Positions 12,501 to 25,761 of a stretch of 64,000 nucleotides of DNA are shown piece after piece. Position 1 is the first letter of the stretch; each line of letters starts with the position of its first letter. Origin of the DNA: Kryptolebias marmoratus (taxonomy: Eukaryota > Chordata > Actinopteri > Cyprinodontiformes > Rivulidae). The position numbers and the translations under genes were made by a program. Location: assembly GCF_001649575.2 (NCBI RefSeq), contig NC_051443.1:19716882-19780881 (forward strand). The letters run 5' to 3'. The notes under the pieces were generated by a model. It had not been told where the DNA came from, did not search any database, and saw only the letters and a program-made list of their open reading frames with translations.

Positions 12501-14117
12501 GAAGAGTGGGAAAGCCATCAAAAGCAAGCAAGCAGATCTTTTCATTTTCAGATTCGGTCCGGAGCTCTGCCAAAAAAAAAAAAAAGAAGAAGAAAACTTC
12601 TTCATTTCTGCATGGTTTTTCAAATGTGATTTTGTAAAGAAAAGCTTGTGTATTTTTTTATGCATCTTTTTAGAACTGTCATGCACCCATTTTGATTTAC
12701 CAGCAGAGATGCATGCTAGGCAACTTATTGAATTTAATTTTCAAACAGATTTTTCTTTAATTAAGTACACAAATGAAATGTGAACATTTATGATTGACAC
12801 TTTTTAGAACATCTTTATTGGTCTTGTCAAGCACAGAGCATCACCTTAAAATACTTAAATACCAAATATTTTAAAAGTTTGTGACAATGAATGCAAACTT
12901 GCTAACTAGCAAAAGTGCACCACAGAAGTCAGCACTGATTAACTGATTAATGCTGACCTCAGGCCTTATAATGTACTCAGCAAATTCACTTTTAAAATTG
13001 TTTTTCAATGTATGTGGATAAAATACATATAGTATGAAACTACCATTCCTTAAAGGAATGCATGTTACCGTTGCCTCACAAAGATTTCAACAATGGTCTC
13101 GTGCATTTCATGGCATTGGCAACAAAAAGAAATGCAGAAATTATATCTCATTTATTCACAAAATGCATTGTCAATGCATGGCAACACACAAAAACACAAA
13201 ATCACAAAATTGGGATGTTTTAATGAGCATTTAACAACAAAAGGGATGCATTTAATCATTTTATCATAAAATGCTGTAAAACTTTGTATTTTTACTTTTT
13301 AATATAATTCATGAATAATTAATCAAAGTAAAACTGACTTTTGTTTGCACTAAAAGTAACACAACATTGAGCCTTTTGCACCAAAGTGAGAGGTTTTATG
13401 ACTCAGTTTGGTTTTATTTGCAATTGAAAAACACTGACGTGTGGAATACTAAAGATGTTTCATCAACTTAACATTGTTTGCAAAAAAATAAAAAATAAAA
13501 TGTATCCTGGTTTTTGTAGAACAAAGAGAGTCTGAAATGTTTCTGATGTCAAGTATGATTGTTGATTGTCAGTTTTTTTTTCCTGTTTTTTTCAGTTCTG
13601 CACCTAAACTCTGATTATTTGGAGTTCATGTTGCTCTGAATTCCCTGTTGCAGTGAGTTATGTTGCCGCTGAGCTGGATAAAATCAGACATGTTTGAAAA
13701 CATCATGTCAGCCCTTGGTATCACACTCTGCACTTCAGAGCCTTTTCACACAACGGGATAATCTGCCCGGGATGTCGCGATGGTCAGCTGAGGTGTAGAA
13801 TTACTGTTAAAATCGTCTGGTGTGACCTTGGCTTTAAGCACAAATAGGAGGGTTCTACTGTGTAATCATTGTACTGAGATTATAGAAGCTGCTGGATCCT
13901 TATTTTGTTGTTTCACCCAACTCTTCTATACGTCCCACCTATTCAAACACCATACTCACAAACATCAATCATGTTCTCTTTTGAATTCTTTTTTTTTTCG
14001 TAATCGTAATAGTTTAAAGCTGCTTAATGAGCAGCTTCATTTAAAACCAATTTACTAACAATGAAAGTTAATGAATTTATTGTACCAGGAAGCCAAAAGA
14101 GTCAGAATTTTAGGGAA
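12501..14117. other. Gene-free stretch with a solo family A end
   Basis: At 13044-13075 the near-palindrome CATTCCTTAAAGGAATG followed by CATGTTACCG resembles the family A left end, with none of the interior after it. The remainder, including the T-rich run near 13990, shows no coding or RNA feature. Confidence 0.35.
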
Positions 14118-14714
14118 TTATTGCTCGTTGCCAAAAGCAAAGCTGGAGCGATAATGTTTTTGCCTGAATGGATCTTAATAAATCTTTCAGAAAGGAATCA
14201 TTGGATGGACATTTTCACAACTGATTTGCTTTTAGAGTCAGTTCATTCCAAAATGGCTGCCACAGCAAAGCAATTTTAGCAAACACTAAACTAAACTAAA
14301 CACTAAACAATAACTTATCAATTTTATATATATTAAGCTAAAATCAAGTGTACTAGTTGATGAGCACTGTCCTCAACAGATTATTTATGCACACTCTATT
14401 GTGCAACATCTTTGCTTAAAACCTTGGCATTAACTTTTGGTATTAATCCTGTTTGTCTGTTAGCAAAACATCCCATGTAGTATTGGATGGTTTTGGATTA
14501 GCTGTACCCCTTTAACTGATTCAGCCTGGCTACAACAGCTTATTGACGTTACCCCACACAAAAATGGCTATAATTCAGTGAATTTTACAGATACTGAGCT
14601 AAACTTTTGTGTGATAGTGGCTGTCATTTCTCAACATAAGATGATTCTAATCTGAAACACTAGCATCAAATGCGGCGGGCGATATGAATTCCTTCAAGGA
14701 GTGCTGGGCCTTTA
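14118..14714 (-). repeat. Family A element, full-length copy
   Basis: It is oriented opposite to the copy at 4594. It runs from the degraded right end GCTGGAGCGATAATGTTTTTGCC (about 14142) to a very well kept left end, GCGGCGGGCGATATGAATTCC at about 14672. The latter shows the terminal GCGGGCGATA motif intact, followed by CTTCAAGGAGTGCTGGGCCTTTAG. Interior blocks CAAAATGGCTGCCACAGC (about 14250) and GGCTATAATTCAGTGAATTTT (about 14565) are present. Non-coding. Confidence 0.78.
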
Positions 14715-15119
14715 GCGATCAATTAAGACAGGGAAATCACACGTTTCAAAAGTGCTGGGAATCAGAAAGATAACATGATTTCATTTAGTTGCTCATTATC
14801 CAGGAAACTATCCACAGTGTCTCAGGGTTATCATTAAGTAAAGGAGGATTCGTTTTAATCCTGCATGTTTTTTTTTTTCTTCTAAAAATATGATTTTATT
14901 TTAATTGCTCACCTGTCTGTAAAAGCAGCTAGGTCCACAGCTGGAGACGAGTGCCTGCAAAGGGACGTGATCATACTAATGACAACAAAAATCTTGCCTC
15001 CCACTGCAGCTATTAAATCACACTGATGGATCAATATAGTCATGATAACAATAGGATCTCTGCCATTAAAACAAAATGGAAGGAGGTACAAATTGCTGGT
15101 GGAAAATGCACCAATGATG
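14715..15119. other. Gene-free stretch
   Basis: A T run lies at about 14868-14878. A 78-codon minus-strand open frame (14909-15145) has no recognisable features. Confidence 0.35.
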
Positions 15120-15800
15120 CCATCGTGTTTTAAAGAATTCCCCACTGATGTGATGTGAATTCTGACCAGAATTATTTATCACCTGCAGGAAGAATTTCTG
15201 AGGGAGGGCATATAATGGGTTCACAAACGTGAACGGAAAGGCACGAACTGAGCAGAGGAGACTACAGCTCTACTGACAGCACCAAGCACACAATCTGTTT
15301 AAGATACAGTCTGTGCTGCTACATAAGCTGACAGCATCCCGTCCTTCCATCATTTTCTCCCAGTCAATATCACAACCGACACCAGAAATATTTATTAAAG
15401 TGGGAGGAGATTTTTTTTTTATTTATTTACTACGTACGCATGGGGGGAAAAAAGAGTGAGGCAGAAGGATGAAAGAAATTGGCACCCTTACAAACCTGGA
15501 TAGATTCTGCACAGTTAATTAAGATAAAACGATTCAATTCTAGGGAGATCGAGGCAGCCATTCGGCGTGCGCGCGGCACGTGGGGGCCCATTCTGATTAG
15601 CATCCAGCCGGCGCATTCCTCGACATTTTGATGCGAGACAATCTTTTGCATTTTCAATTACACACTCCAACAGGCCTTTAACTGCTAAAACCAAACTCAT
15701 TTGCATGATTGAAATATAATTATGGCGTGCCAAAAACACAGCTCTGTTTTGGTTTCTTGTTACAATCCTACTCACCCCGTTCTGCTTCCATGCTGACATC
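15120..15800. other. Candidate conserved non-coding segment
   Basis: Unique, mixed-GC sequence with a CG-rich patch (GGCGTGCGCGCGGCACGTGG, 15563-15582, including the E-box CACGTG) next to an AT-rich part with an octamer ATTTGCAT at 15699-15706 and several TTAATTA-type sites. Overlapping minus-strand open frames (15430-15657, 15515-15802) lack domains. An enhancer in an intron or gene desert is plausible but unproven. Confidence 0.27.
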
Positions 15801-17054
15801 AATCTTCAGTGACAGGCCCATAAGTAAATCCCCCTAAATAAAAGTTTGGACTCTAAGGAAAATAATACAGCTATTGACAGCCGCTTTGCAATAACTGAGT
15901 GGGAAATCTGTGTGTTAACAATGTGGGAAAGAGACAGTGGGGGTTTGAGAAACATGGACAAAAAAAAGTTAGAAAGTAAAGCTTATGACATGTTGCTAGT
16001 CTGCATGTCCAGCTCGTCTTCCTCTCTGCTTAGTCAGGAAATGTATTAATAGAACCAGAGGAGGACCAGATGGCTGTTTTGACACTTCCATTTCTTTCCA
16101 CGGGTCACTGAGCAGCTTCGGGCATTAGTCTACTATCTGTTTAACAGCACGTTGGTCATTTCCCCACTGCAAATCCGAGGTTTTCTCACCTGCACACAGA
16201 TGGTATTTACACATCTTTTCAGTCAGCTGGGCTGCAACAATCACTCAGCAACTTGATGCTTGATTGTGTGTAATCATGCACAAGCATCCAGGGTCAGCTC
16301 TTGTTTCAGTTGTCTTACACAAAAGATTAGGATGCTAATATCTATACTTAATGAGCAACCAAATGCTGTTTATGTTTTGTATAGCTGGTGACAGCAGGGA
16401 CCCGGGATAAAAGTAATTAGTGAGCAGAAGTATTAGCTGATAGCATATGCATGAATAACAGTGCGTGAAATAAATAGCCATTGCTACATGAGCCCATGTA
16501 TAGAGCAAATGTTTAAGACCGGAATGAAATGCTGGGTGAGCACAAATTATATCTTTTCTCTTGTGGATGGCTCAAATGAAACTTTTACTTGTAGGTTTTT
16601 TTTTTCTTCATATAAATGTATCTGTCAGCAAGTCACAAGTCATTATTTTACTTGTCACTTTGGGGCTCACAAATAAACAAAACAAGATCGCATCCTAAAT
16701 TATATTTTACTTTGTCTCTTTGCAGTTTATGTCAAAGCTGTTGCTTTGTGCAAATAATGCAGTAAATGATGAGTACATTTTTTTAAACATCGTCCTTAAA
16801 TGCGCTACTTGTAGTAATTTTAAAAACATTTTCAGTGCCTTTCTCTCAACGCAGTACACTATTTCTGACAGCAAACACTGCAGGCCTAGATTTGAAAGCA
16901 ATTTGGATCATTACTTCTCTGCAGGCCAGATTTTAAAAAAGAGACTGTATACTGTGATTTGGGAAAAGTGCTATTATTCATTACTTATTATGTACAAATT
17001 GGAAAACTTATTCTACTGCTAGTGAGATTATTTGAGTGATCTCACACGGAAGAC
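15801..17054. other. Gene-free stretch
   Basis: No repeat family or exon recognised. Open frames at 16461-16676 and 16720-17022 lack protein-like composition. Confidence 0.4.
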
Positions 17055-17370
17055 CAGTGGTTCCCAAAGCTGTGGTTGAGACCCCTGAGCGTGAAAAATC
17101 AAGTGAGAGTCTTGGGATAATATCTAGAAAAAAAATGAAATGTAATATTTTTTTTCCCTATTTTTTAATTAGCTGTAATAAATCATAAAACACTGTTGGC
17201 ATAAAATAATAAAAAATATAGTAGTTGTTAAGGCTGTTTATGCTATCATCATTTCTTTATTTACTGACCTTTTAATAACATTTGTATGCTTTAAAGATTG
17301 ATAGTCGTGGTCACAAGTCTCTAAATTCTCTACTTTGTAGGTCAGAAGCTGAAAAGTTAGAGAAACACAG
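17055..17370. repeat. hAT-type non-autonomous element (probable)
   Basis: It begins CAGTGGTTCCCAAAG and continues into a GACCCCTGAG-type block. It ends TTAGAGAAACACAG, the imperfect inverse of the start (CTGTGTTTCTCTAA). CAGTGGTTCYCAAA ends are typical of vertebrate hAT (Charlie/Zaphod) MITEs. The expected 8-bp target duplication is not evident, so the copy is probably old or its ends are slightly misplaced. Confidence 0.5.
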
Positions 17371-20059
17371 TCTAAGATGGTATTTAGTCCATGTTTCCTT
17401 TTGCTTTACAGATTATTCTCTTGATTGAGAAGTGTATTGCAAATCTGAGTATAAAAATATCCTATATTCCTATACAGTGTGTGTGACCTGCCGTCACGCC
17501 TCACTCATATTTTTAACCTTATCTGTGAACGAGAAAGAGACATGGAGACAGGTACTTTATGAGTGCATGTCTGTGCATCTCTTCTTCAATGAGAAGGTGA
17601 ATTAAAACTTGATGTATTGAAAATGAAGGACTGGTTCTTTACTGCTCTAAGAGCTGAACTCATATTTGCTGACATTTAATCCAAGAAGACATTGCTTATC
17701 TTAGGTCAGTGAGGATCACTAACCTATTTTGGAAAAGTAAAATGTCAGAATTATGGCAGAGAAAATAATTTATTCATGTTTTATGTCTCTCTAGGTCTCA
17801 GTGTGGGCAAAATCTTAGCAAAGCATTTGGTACAAACCTTTGCTCATGTCTCCAAAATGTAGACAGCTCACAAATCAGGGTTTTAAAATGTGTCTTATGG
17901 CAACTGCTACAACACATATTTTCTATAAAGTATGAAAAAGATAGTAGAGAAGGGATAAAACCATGAAAAACATTCAAGAAAAATCACAAAACAGCAATTT
18001 CTTGCATAGAATTGGTCTGACTCCATCTAGTAAATCCTGTGAGCCACTTTTAGCTAAGTCAACAGTGTTTACATGTAAAATTGTTTTGTCACAAACATTT
18101 ATGTCATCAAAAAGTGATCACATAGCAAAGAGTAAACCTGTGTCAGCATAATTAAATGAGTGAAATGGCTACAACTTGTACAGTTGTTAAAATGTTATTT
18201 TAAGGCTATGACATTTTGTTAAGTTAATCTATGTAGCAAATATCTGTTCAGTCACGAGATCAGTATAGTTAGAAATTGATAACAGTGTCTTTAAAATCTT
18301 CTGACTTCAAAGCTATAACATGTAACTGACTATAAATCTGCTACAATCATCTGAAAGTCAGTCATTGTTTTTTTTAACTAACTGCTGCTGAGAGTAACTT
18401 AGTTAAACTTGTAGTCCTCTTTGCTTTGCTTTTTGTTTTATTTCTGGAAACAGTTTTCTTTTGAAATCAAAACTTTGCATTGCTTGGCATTTGTTGTACT
18501 TTAGCCAGATATATTTGGAATAATACTAAAAACAAAAGTTGTATCTTGAGATTGAGTGATGTGGTTTCACATTAACAGTATAAATTTCCGCCCATTTCTG
18601 CTTTTGCCCAACACTTAGCTGGCCTTTTTGATGCAGCTAAAACAGATTTCCAAACAGAAAATAGAAAAGCTGGCTGAGGTATAATGGCCTCATTTGTTTA
18701 AATGAAGTACGCCAATGGCTCAAAATTAAAGTGGCAGTGATTTACTGATGTGAAATTGAAAGTTCTATTTTAAGTTCTGACTTCTACTTAGTGACATCTA
18801 TGAACACACATCAATGTTTTTCTCTACAGTACCTCTTTATAAAGTGGTGCTTTTTGTCTTCTCGGAACTAAAAAAATACTTGATATCTGAATTTATTTCA
18901 AACAGAGAACACTGAAACAAACAAGTGTTTTAACAAACACTTTTAAGATATACAAACAGATCCCCTTTTTACTCATAAAGTACCAGCTGTTTGTATCTAT
19001 TGCTGTAGAGTACTTTATATACTGCATGTGTATGCATAAATATAGGCAAACTACAGAAGTGCATCAATGAGACAATCAGCACATTTTTTCATATAAATGA
19101 ATTTTCATGCATATATCCTGGTGTTTGTGTATTTGTATGCACATGATCCACCAGCAAATATGTGCCAAATCACAAACTCACATTAATCATTACTTGTTTT
19201 GAGTGAGCTTTTCCCCATGATGGACTCATTTCGCATTTGACAGTGAGCAAAACCTGCCAGGGGCATTAAAAGTTCCTCCTCCTCCTCACATCCTTCAACA
19301 TTCTTCTTCATTACATTGCCACAACACCACAAACATGACCTGCACCAATAAAATGTTCCATTAATTTTATCACAGCTCAGAATAAATTCCCTGCAAATCC
19401 TTGTGCCGAGGCAAGGATTCAACACTGTACTATTGCCGGCCTAAATTATCATACAAAGGAAATAAAGACGTAGATTTCTTTATTTTTTGCAGCCCCCCCC
19501 CTCCACATCAGACACTTGTGCACAAAAAAAACACAGCTGCATCAAAGCAGGAAATTAATTTATTTGCTGCTCTGCTTTATTCAGTCACCACATGCAGTCC
19601 CCCAAGTTTTATGAAGACACAAGTTATAATTAGTCTACAAAGACTCACTGAATATTCAGTGGTCCAGATCTACTGTCTCGTTTTATCACAATACACATGA
19701 AAAAAGATGAGCATGTACAAGTTTAGGGCTGAGTTTTGATTAGCCAAGCCAAACGCTGTGCTGCGCAGAAACAGATTAGTAAATATAATGAAAATAGATG
19801 ATAATATATTCAACTTACTTTCACACTGTGCTTTGAAGGATGACCCATCCATATGTATTACATCACTAATGATAAATAATGACCTTGTTCGACGATAGTG
19901 TTATATTTAATGCCATATTAGTTTAAGCCAATTTGAACCCCATTGTCACATTACGAGTCTTTCAAAAGTCTTTGTGCTTTTAAGATTATCAGCCAATTAT
20001 TTTTGTGATTTTTGTGTGTGAGTTATTTAAGAAAAGAAGCAGGCTTTACATTAGACTGG
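17371..20059. other. Gene-free AT-rich stretch
   Basis: Nothing recognised beyond a run of C residues near 19493-19502. Open frames at 17963-18151 and 19183-19852 are short and unsupported. Confidence 0.4.
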
Positions 20060-20345
20060 AGAGAATTTCTCCATGTTAACACTGAGCTGCAGCAGCGATC
20101 CGACCACACGGAGCACAACAGGCACTTGTGCCTCAATCTCAGTGGTCCTTGTCAGTCTAATGCTGCCAACAGACTGTGTGCCCGTAGTTTTGTCCCAGCT
20201 CCCATCTATGGGAAAGTGCATAGGGATTATAGACAGAATACTCCATCCACAGCAGGAGCTTAAACTTCACAACACAGGTCCAATTCCCATTGAGAAGACT
20301 GTAATACCCTACCTGCAGAGCTAGATAAGCCCTCAATCCTTCCTT
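20060..20345. other. Candidate conserved non-coding segment
   Basis: Unique, less AT-rich block between AT-rich flanks. Two open frames overlap on the plus strand in different phases (20012-20263 and 20073-20324), and neither is recognisable, which argues against coding. A regulatory element is the alternative. Confidence 0.18.
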
Positions 20346-21944
20346 TTATTTCTGCTTCTATTATTTCATATCACTGAAAAAAATGGACAAAAAATATTGA
20401 TTAAAAAAAATCTCCATGCAAATAAAAATATGGAGGGAATTTATAATGCAAATATTTGTGTTCCATCATGTAAGGTAAAGTGTTCATTTTCAATAAGTTG
20501 CTGTCATGGATGGTGTGATGGTGCAGCGTTAGACTGACAGTAATAAAAATGACATTAATGATTGATAGTTTTGCCTCCAAATTATGTTTTCCAGATAGAT
20601 TAACTGCATATAAAAAAGTTAATTAAGCAAATAAAGACACTCAAGTTCTACCATTGAGAAGGAAACACTTTCAATCATAAAAACAAAAGCATAAAAAGGA
20701 AACTCACAATATATTTTAAATTTCAGAATGGAGTGCATCCAGTTCATTTGCTTAAGTAATAATCAATCAAACAGGTACTTTGTTAATTAAAAACTTAAAA
20801 AACCTAACGTGGTTTACCCCAAAATCAATGCTTCCCAGCAGACACGATGAGTGAAGCATCCAACACAAAAATTTTAGTGTTTTGACATTACACAGCTGAT
20901 ATGGTCTAAAAATACTGTTTGTATCTACCAGAGAGGCCTTTGATCTGCTTTCCAACCCACTTGATTAACCAGCTAGACCTATTACAAAACCATGAGTGTG
21001 TTTAATATAGCAAAGTGAGCCATAAATTTAAAAGCAGCATAGTGTGATTTCTCCCAGCTTTGAAGAGCAGGCACAACTTTCCCAGCATACAGTGCTGCGC
21101 CAGTGGAAAGTCAGCCAGGAAGTGTCGGGTCATCAGAATGCTGTTATTGTGCTACTTGCCGAGAAAGAGTTAATCAGGATGGAGCACAAAAACCTTCACT
21201 AAATGTAAATCCAATATAATGAGTTCACCATAGTATAATTTAATCATATCTACATATGAAAGAAGCTCTGCCCTGTAGAGCATCACGATGGAACTGATAG
21301 TAATTAACTTTACAGACTTAAGGTACCCTCGCTTCAGAGAGAAAACAATCCCAGATTGGTAAGATAAAAATGTGCTGCACGTTCTCTGTGACTACACATG
21401 CCAACCAAATCAAATGGAAAAACATTTTTAAATGAGTAGACTACAACAGGCAAATGAGTTGATGCACAAGCTTCAATATATCAATGTATTTTTCTATTCC
21501 AGGTTTCTACTGTTTTCTGAAAGATGATTTGGGTTTTATTCTTTTCAGGCTCACATAGTTCATTCATTGTATTCTTAGATGCTACATAATTCATTTATTA
21601 CTGACTTGCTTTATTGTACATCCAAATTTGTTATGAAATTTTTATGTATAGATAAAGGTCTTTTTATTATTCCTTTTAGATTAGCACTGAAGCGTGTTTT
21701 ATTATTTTTTTTAAAAAGTTACTAGATGTTTTGTTCTCCCCAATGGTATTTGAAAGCAGAAGTTCTTTTAGTGATTGCTGATTTTGAGTGAGAACCAAAA
21801 GAAAGTTTACCATCTTTTTGGTTTGGGGGTTGTTAATCACAAGAAAGCCCTGACCTAAGTTTTTTTTTTTGTCACAAATGTCATGTAAAAGATGTAGGTC
21901 ACATGTCAAAACTGAATCTAATTAGAAATTGCTTTAAACCACAA
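20346..21944. other. Gene-free AT-rich stretch
   Basis: No repeats or exons recognised. A short unrepeated moderate-GC patch lies at about 21040-21150. Confidence 0.4.
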
Positions 21945-22340
21945 TGCCAAAGATGGCCACTAGGTGATGCTCCAGCCATCGGCCATTAAAAAAAAATTAG
22001 ACAACTGACAGGAACCCAAAAGTCGAAACCAAAACTGGACGAGTGTCCTCGCAGACTAGTTGCAGTACAATTTTAGTCCCTCTTCCTGCATGTCAATGAA
22101 TGGGACATTGCTCTTGTTAAAAAATAAAATACACTTTCAGACAATTTTTTTTCAGGTGTTAACTCTTGTCGTTTTGCAAAATTCTTACCTGCTGTCATAT
22201 GTTCAAATATTATTTTTTCTAATACATTTAGCTGTAATTAGTTATTTCGAGCTTAAAGGAAACACACCATGACTGTGTGCGGGGTGTAGGCAGGACCTTC
22301 ATCCCCACATCCCGACACAGACCCTGGTTCCAAAAGTACA
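21945..22340 (+). repeat. Dispersed repeat family B, copy 2
   Basis: It matches copy 1 (1895-2255) block by block: AATGAATGGGACATTG (about 22096), CTTACCTGCTGTCATATGTTCAAAT (near 22187), TAGCTGTAATTAG (about 22230), CACACCATGA (about 22263), CCCACATCCC (about 22305) and TGGTTCCAAAA (about 22325). It is slightly longer and better preserved than copy 1. The family is not identified. Confidence 0.62.
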
Positions 22341-25162
22341 ATAAACCAGTGCCAGTGGCGTAGCCAGAAATGTTTTTATAGGTTGGCCTGATTGAAAGTG
22401 GATGGGCCACAAAATTTACTAAAGCTTTTAGGAAATGTTTTCTATTAGATTGAATGAATCTTAACATTAAGCATTAAACAACCACCCTCCTGAGCAACAC
22501 CATAAACAGTTTTGTTTTGTTTTATTTTACGATTGATGGCTCCAAAGCAAAAGAATCCTTTTTTTTAAACTATATATATATATATAATTTTTTTCTTCAT
22601 GTTGTGCTTTAACTACATTTTTTTCATCCTAATTTGGCAACTTCTGGCTCCAAAAAGAAGACTTGAAACAGACTTGAAACAGACCTCTGGTTTTCCACAA
22701 GCCCAGAAACATGGGCTTGTAAGCACAAAAATGCAGACTTTCAAGGATTTTAATAAAAGAGAATGAGAAACACAACATATCGGAAAATGAAGCAGAAAGT
22801 ATCACTCCTCTAATTAAATGTCTAATTCACACGGGCCATACTAACATTGCTATTACCAAATTAACTAGTTAGTTAAGTAATTACTTACATTACTCTGTTC
22901 TTTTAAACTATGCTACCTGCTGATTTGAAAACTCTCAAGAGAACAATTCCCGTCTACAAGCCAATTAATGCTGAGTGTGTGGAGGTGCTCTCCAATGTGA
23001 GCGACGACAACAGGATGCCTTTCTGTTGTGAGTGCTTCATCGCTTTCATAAAATTCCAGACAAAATCTAAACTTTTTGAATCAAATAGAGTCGATGTGAT
23101 ATAAATCCTGTTTAAGGCTTTCCAGATATGCAAAGGTGCAGCACTGTGCAAATATTACTTCCAGGAATCAAGCTTTCTTTTCTTTCTTTTTTTTACCTGG
23201 TCCAAAGCAATAGTTTTCTAAGCTTTTTGAAGATCATTTGAAGTTTTTCTTTTTGCATTCTTGCTTATTTTTGCCACTTTTAGTCCTTGTACTAAATCAT
23301 ATTTGCATTAGTGTGTTATTATTTATTGTTTGTTCAGCATTTTTACACTGATCTAAAAGCAAAAATTGGGACATCAAGCTTAAAAAACAGTGCTTGACAG
23401 AAACTACAAAAATTAATTGTAATTATTTAAGGAACATGTTATTAATATTGACAGATATAGATTTTTATTTTTCAGTTAATCAATACCAGTCTTCCAGAAT
23501 AATGAAAATGGAGCAAATAAAACCCACACAGACAAAAAAATAAGAATTTCAGCTGGAGAAAATGAAAGTGGCAAGAGAAATCACACTTCAGGCACTGAGT
23601 GTCAAGACAAAATATAACTCCAGCTTTCTACCTCATTGCTTACCTAAATAGAATTGCCATGTGTCCCACATTCTTTGGAAAGTAAGTAGTGTCCCCCCCT
23701 CTGAATTCATGGAGATTACACACACACACTGGCTCAGAGAGTCCCAATTACCTACTGGAAAATGCTGGCACCAAAGACGCCCCAGACCATTACCAAGAGC
23801 CCACACAAGGCTCACTCACTCAGTTTGATGCCCACAGCGAAACAAAGGGGATTTCACGTCTCTCTTTAAATCCTTTGGCTTTGGATACATCTATGCTCCC
23901 CCTATATGGACCTTTTAAGAACTGGTTTATCCTCTATTACTGCAGCATTGTGCTCAGATCCGGCCCTGGGCATGCTCACAGCTGCACAGCAGGCTATTCC
24001 GTTCAAGAGGGAAACTGGGACAAGATGACTAAATAAGACAAATCGTGAAATTACAGTTACTGCCTTGGATAGGGAGCATACACGTGCAAAGCATAGATTA
24101 AAGCATTCAAAACACACATTACTGCCTATGATTAGATATAAAGGCTAAACTGATCAATCAGTTTGCCAAGGCCTTTAAATCAGCTAACTGGCAAAGGTTG
24201 GCACGATGTCCAGATGAGTAAAAAGCCTCAATAATAATATGGCATATAACAAAATCTCATTACAATATCAAACTGCAATGTGACAACTGGTATCTTCTTT
24301 AATTCATCTTTCCAGGCAGTAGATTGGCCACTCCTCGCTGTGTTGGGATTGATTTTGGCGAGAATGTATGCTGGTGAATTTGGTTATCCAAGGTAATTGA
24401 ATTCTAAAGAGAAGGAAAGGCCACAGATGGTGGCAGGGTAAAAGTAATGAGATCATGAAAACAGACTGGTGGATGCAATAAACAGAGTAGAAATATAGAT
24501 CTTAGCGTGGATAGCAAAAGTAAAGCATGACGTGCAGGTCATCAGATTCCACCAGGAGAAGCCTCTACAGCTCTAAGCATAAAGTAGGAGATCTTACCAG
24601 GGAAAAAACCCTTCCTTTCTTAAAATGTGTAGCAAGTATAATAAATTTACTATCACATCAGAATAAAACCAAATGATGAACTTAACCTAAACATGGCACA
24701 CTGACTGGATAAACTGAGAATAATTATGCTAATTCAAAAAGGAAAAATATTGTCTTATAATTATTTTTGATTCAGTATTAGTTCCACATCCAACAATTAC
24801 AGATATATTTTTAGATAGTTATGTGGGATAAGTGATACCTCTTTACTGTATACTAAATTGGAAGATTAAGTGATATTGCTTAGCATTAGCTTGGCAATGA
24901 TACAGAACACAGGGTGGAAATGCTAGCCTGGATTTTTCTGAGGGTAACATAATCCGACTAACAGCTCTTTTAAATCTCAGATCATTGAATTCTAATGGAC
25001 TCCATCACTGCCACTACAAAAGTGGTTGAAAAGTCAAAAAATATTGACTTCCAATCATCTTTTACTTGACTTCATCTGAAAACTTCATGTGCTTTAGGAA
25101 AGATAGAAGAAGATAATTCTGAGCACTTACCCGTTTTTAGTACTACAAATTAGAGTTAAAGA
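22341..25162. other. Gene-free stretch
   Basis: A (TA)8 run at 22571-22586. A unique moderate-GC block at about 23690-24060 supports a 115-codon plus-strand frame (23689-24036) that overlaps minus-strand frames and matches nothing I know. It may be regulatory. Confidence 0.35.
22571..22586. repeat. (TA)8 microsatellite
   Basis: Perfect TA dinucleotide run. Confidence 0.9.
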
Positions 25163-25761
25163 ATTTCTGTCATGGATTGAAGTATTTTTGAGGTTTTATG
25201 CATTAGGTTCATTGTTTTGTGTTTCTGTAATTATGTTCTATTTCTTGTTTATTCTCTGTTCAGTTAGGTTCTTGTGTAGTTTTATTTTCTGTCTCTTGTC
25301 ACTCTGGCATTCTGGTTTTCTTGGTGATTCTGTTTTGTTTCAGTTTTCTCATGTGTTTCCTGTGTCACTTTTCACTTTTCACCTGCCCTCTTCTGTGTAA
25401 TTCTCTGGTCTGCCTGTCACGCCCACTTCACCTATTCCTCATTATGTCCCAGCTGTAACCCATTTCCCACTGACACTCAGTTCTTTAAAACCAGTTCCTT
25501 TTTATTCATGCTTTGCTAGATAATTCCTTTCCGTTCGCTCATTCTTCCTGGTTGCCCGTGTCTCTGTGTGTTTGTCCATGCCACGTTCATGCTCCTTATG
25601 GTTTTGCTCCTCGTTGTTGTGGTAAGTTTTTGTCATTTAATTTTTTTGTTGCCACGTCAGCTTTTGTTTTGTTTTCTTTTTTAAAAAAAAGAAATTAGTT
25701 TTATGTTTTCTAAACCATGAGTCTGCGTATTGGGTTTGCCTCACTCGGCCATAACAATTTC
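25163..25761 (+). mobile_element. Solo-LTR-like element with 5-bp target duplication
   Basis: The element (25168-25756) begins TGTCATGG and ends GCCATAACA. It is flanked on both sides by the exact 5-bp duplication ATTTC (25163-25167 and 25757-25761). TG...CA ends with a 5-bp duplication are the hallmark of an LTR. A TTTAAAA TATA-like box at 25494-25500 lies mid-element, and a T-rich part with GAGTCTGCGTATTGGG precedes the right end. A related copy with another exact duplication is at 40996-41443. It has no coding capacity. A DNA transposon with a 5-bp duplication is the alternative. Confidence 0.65.
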
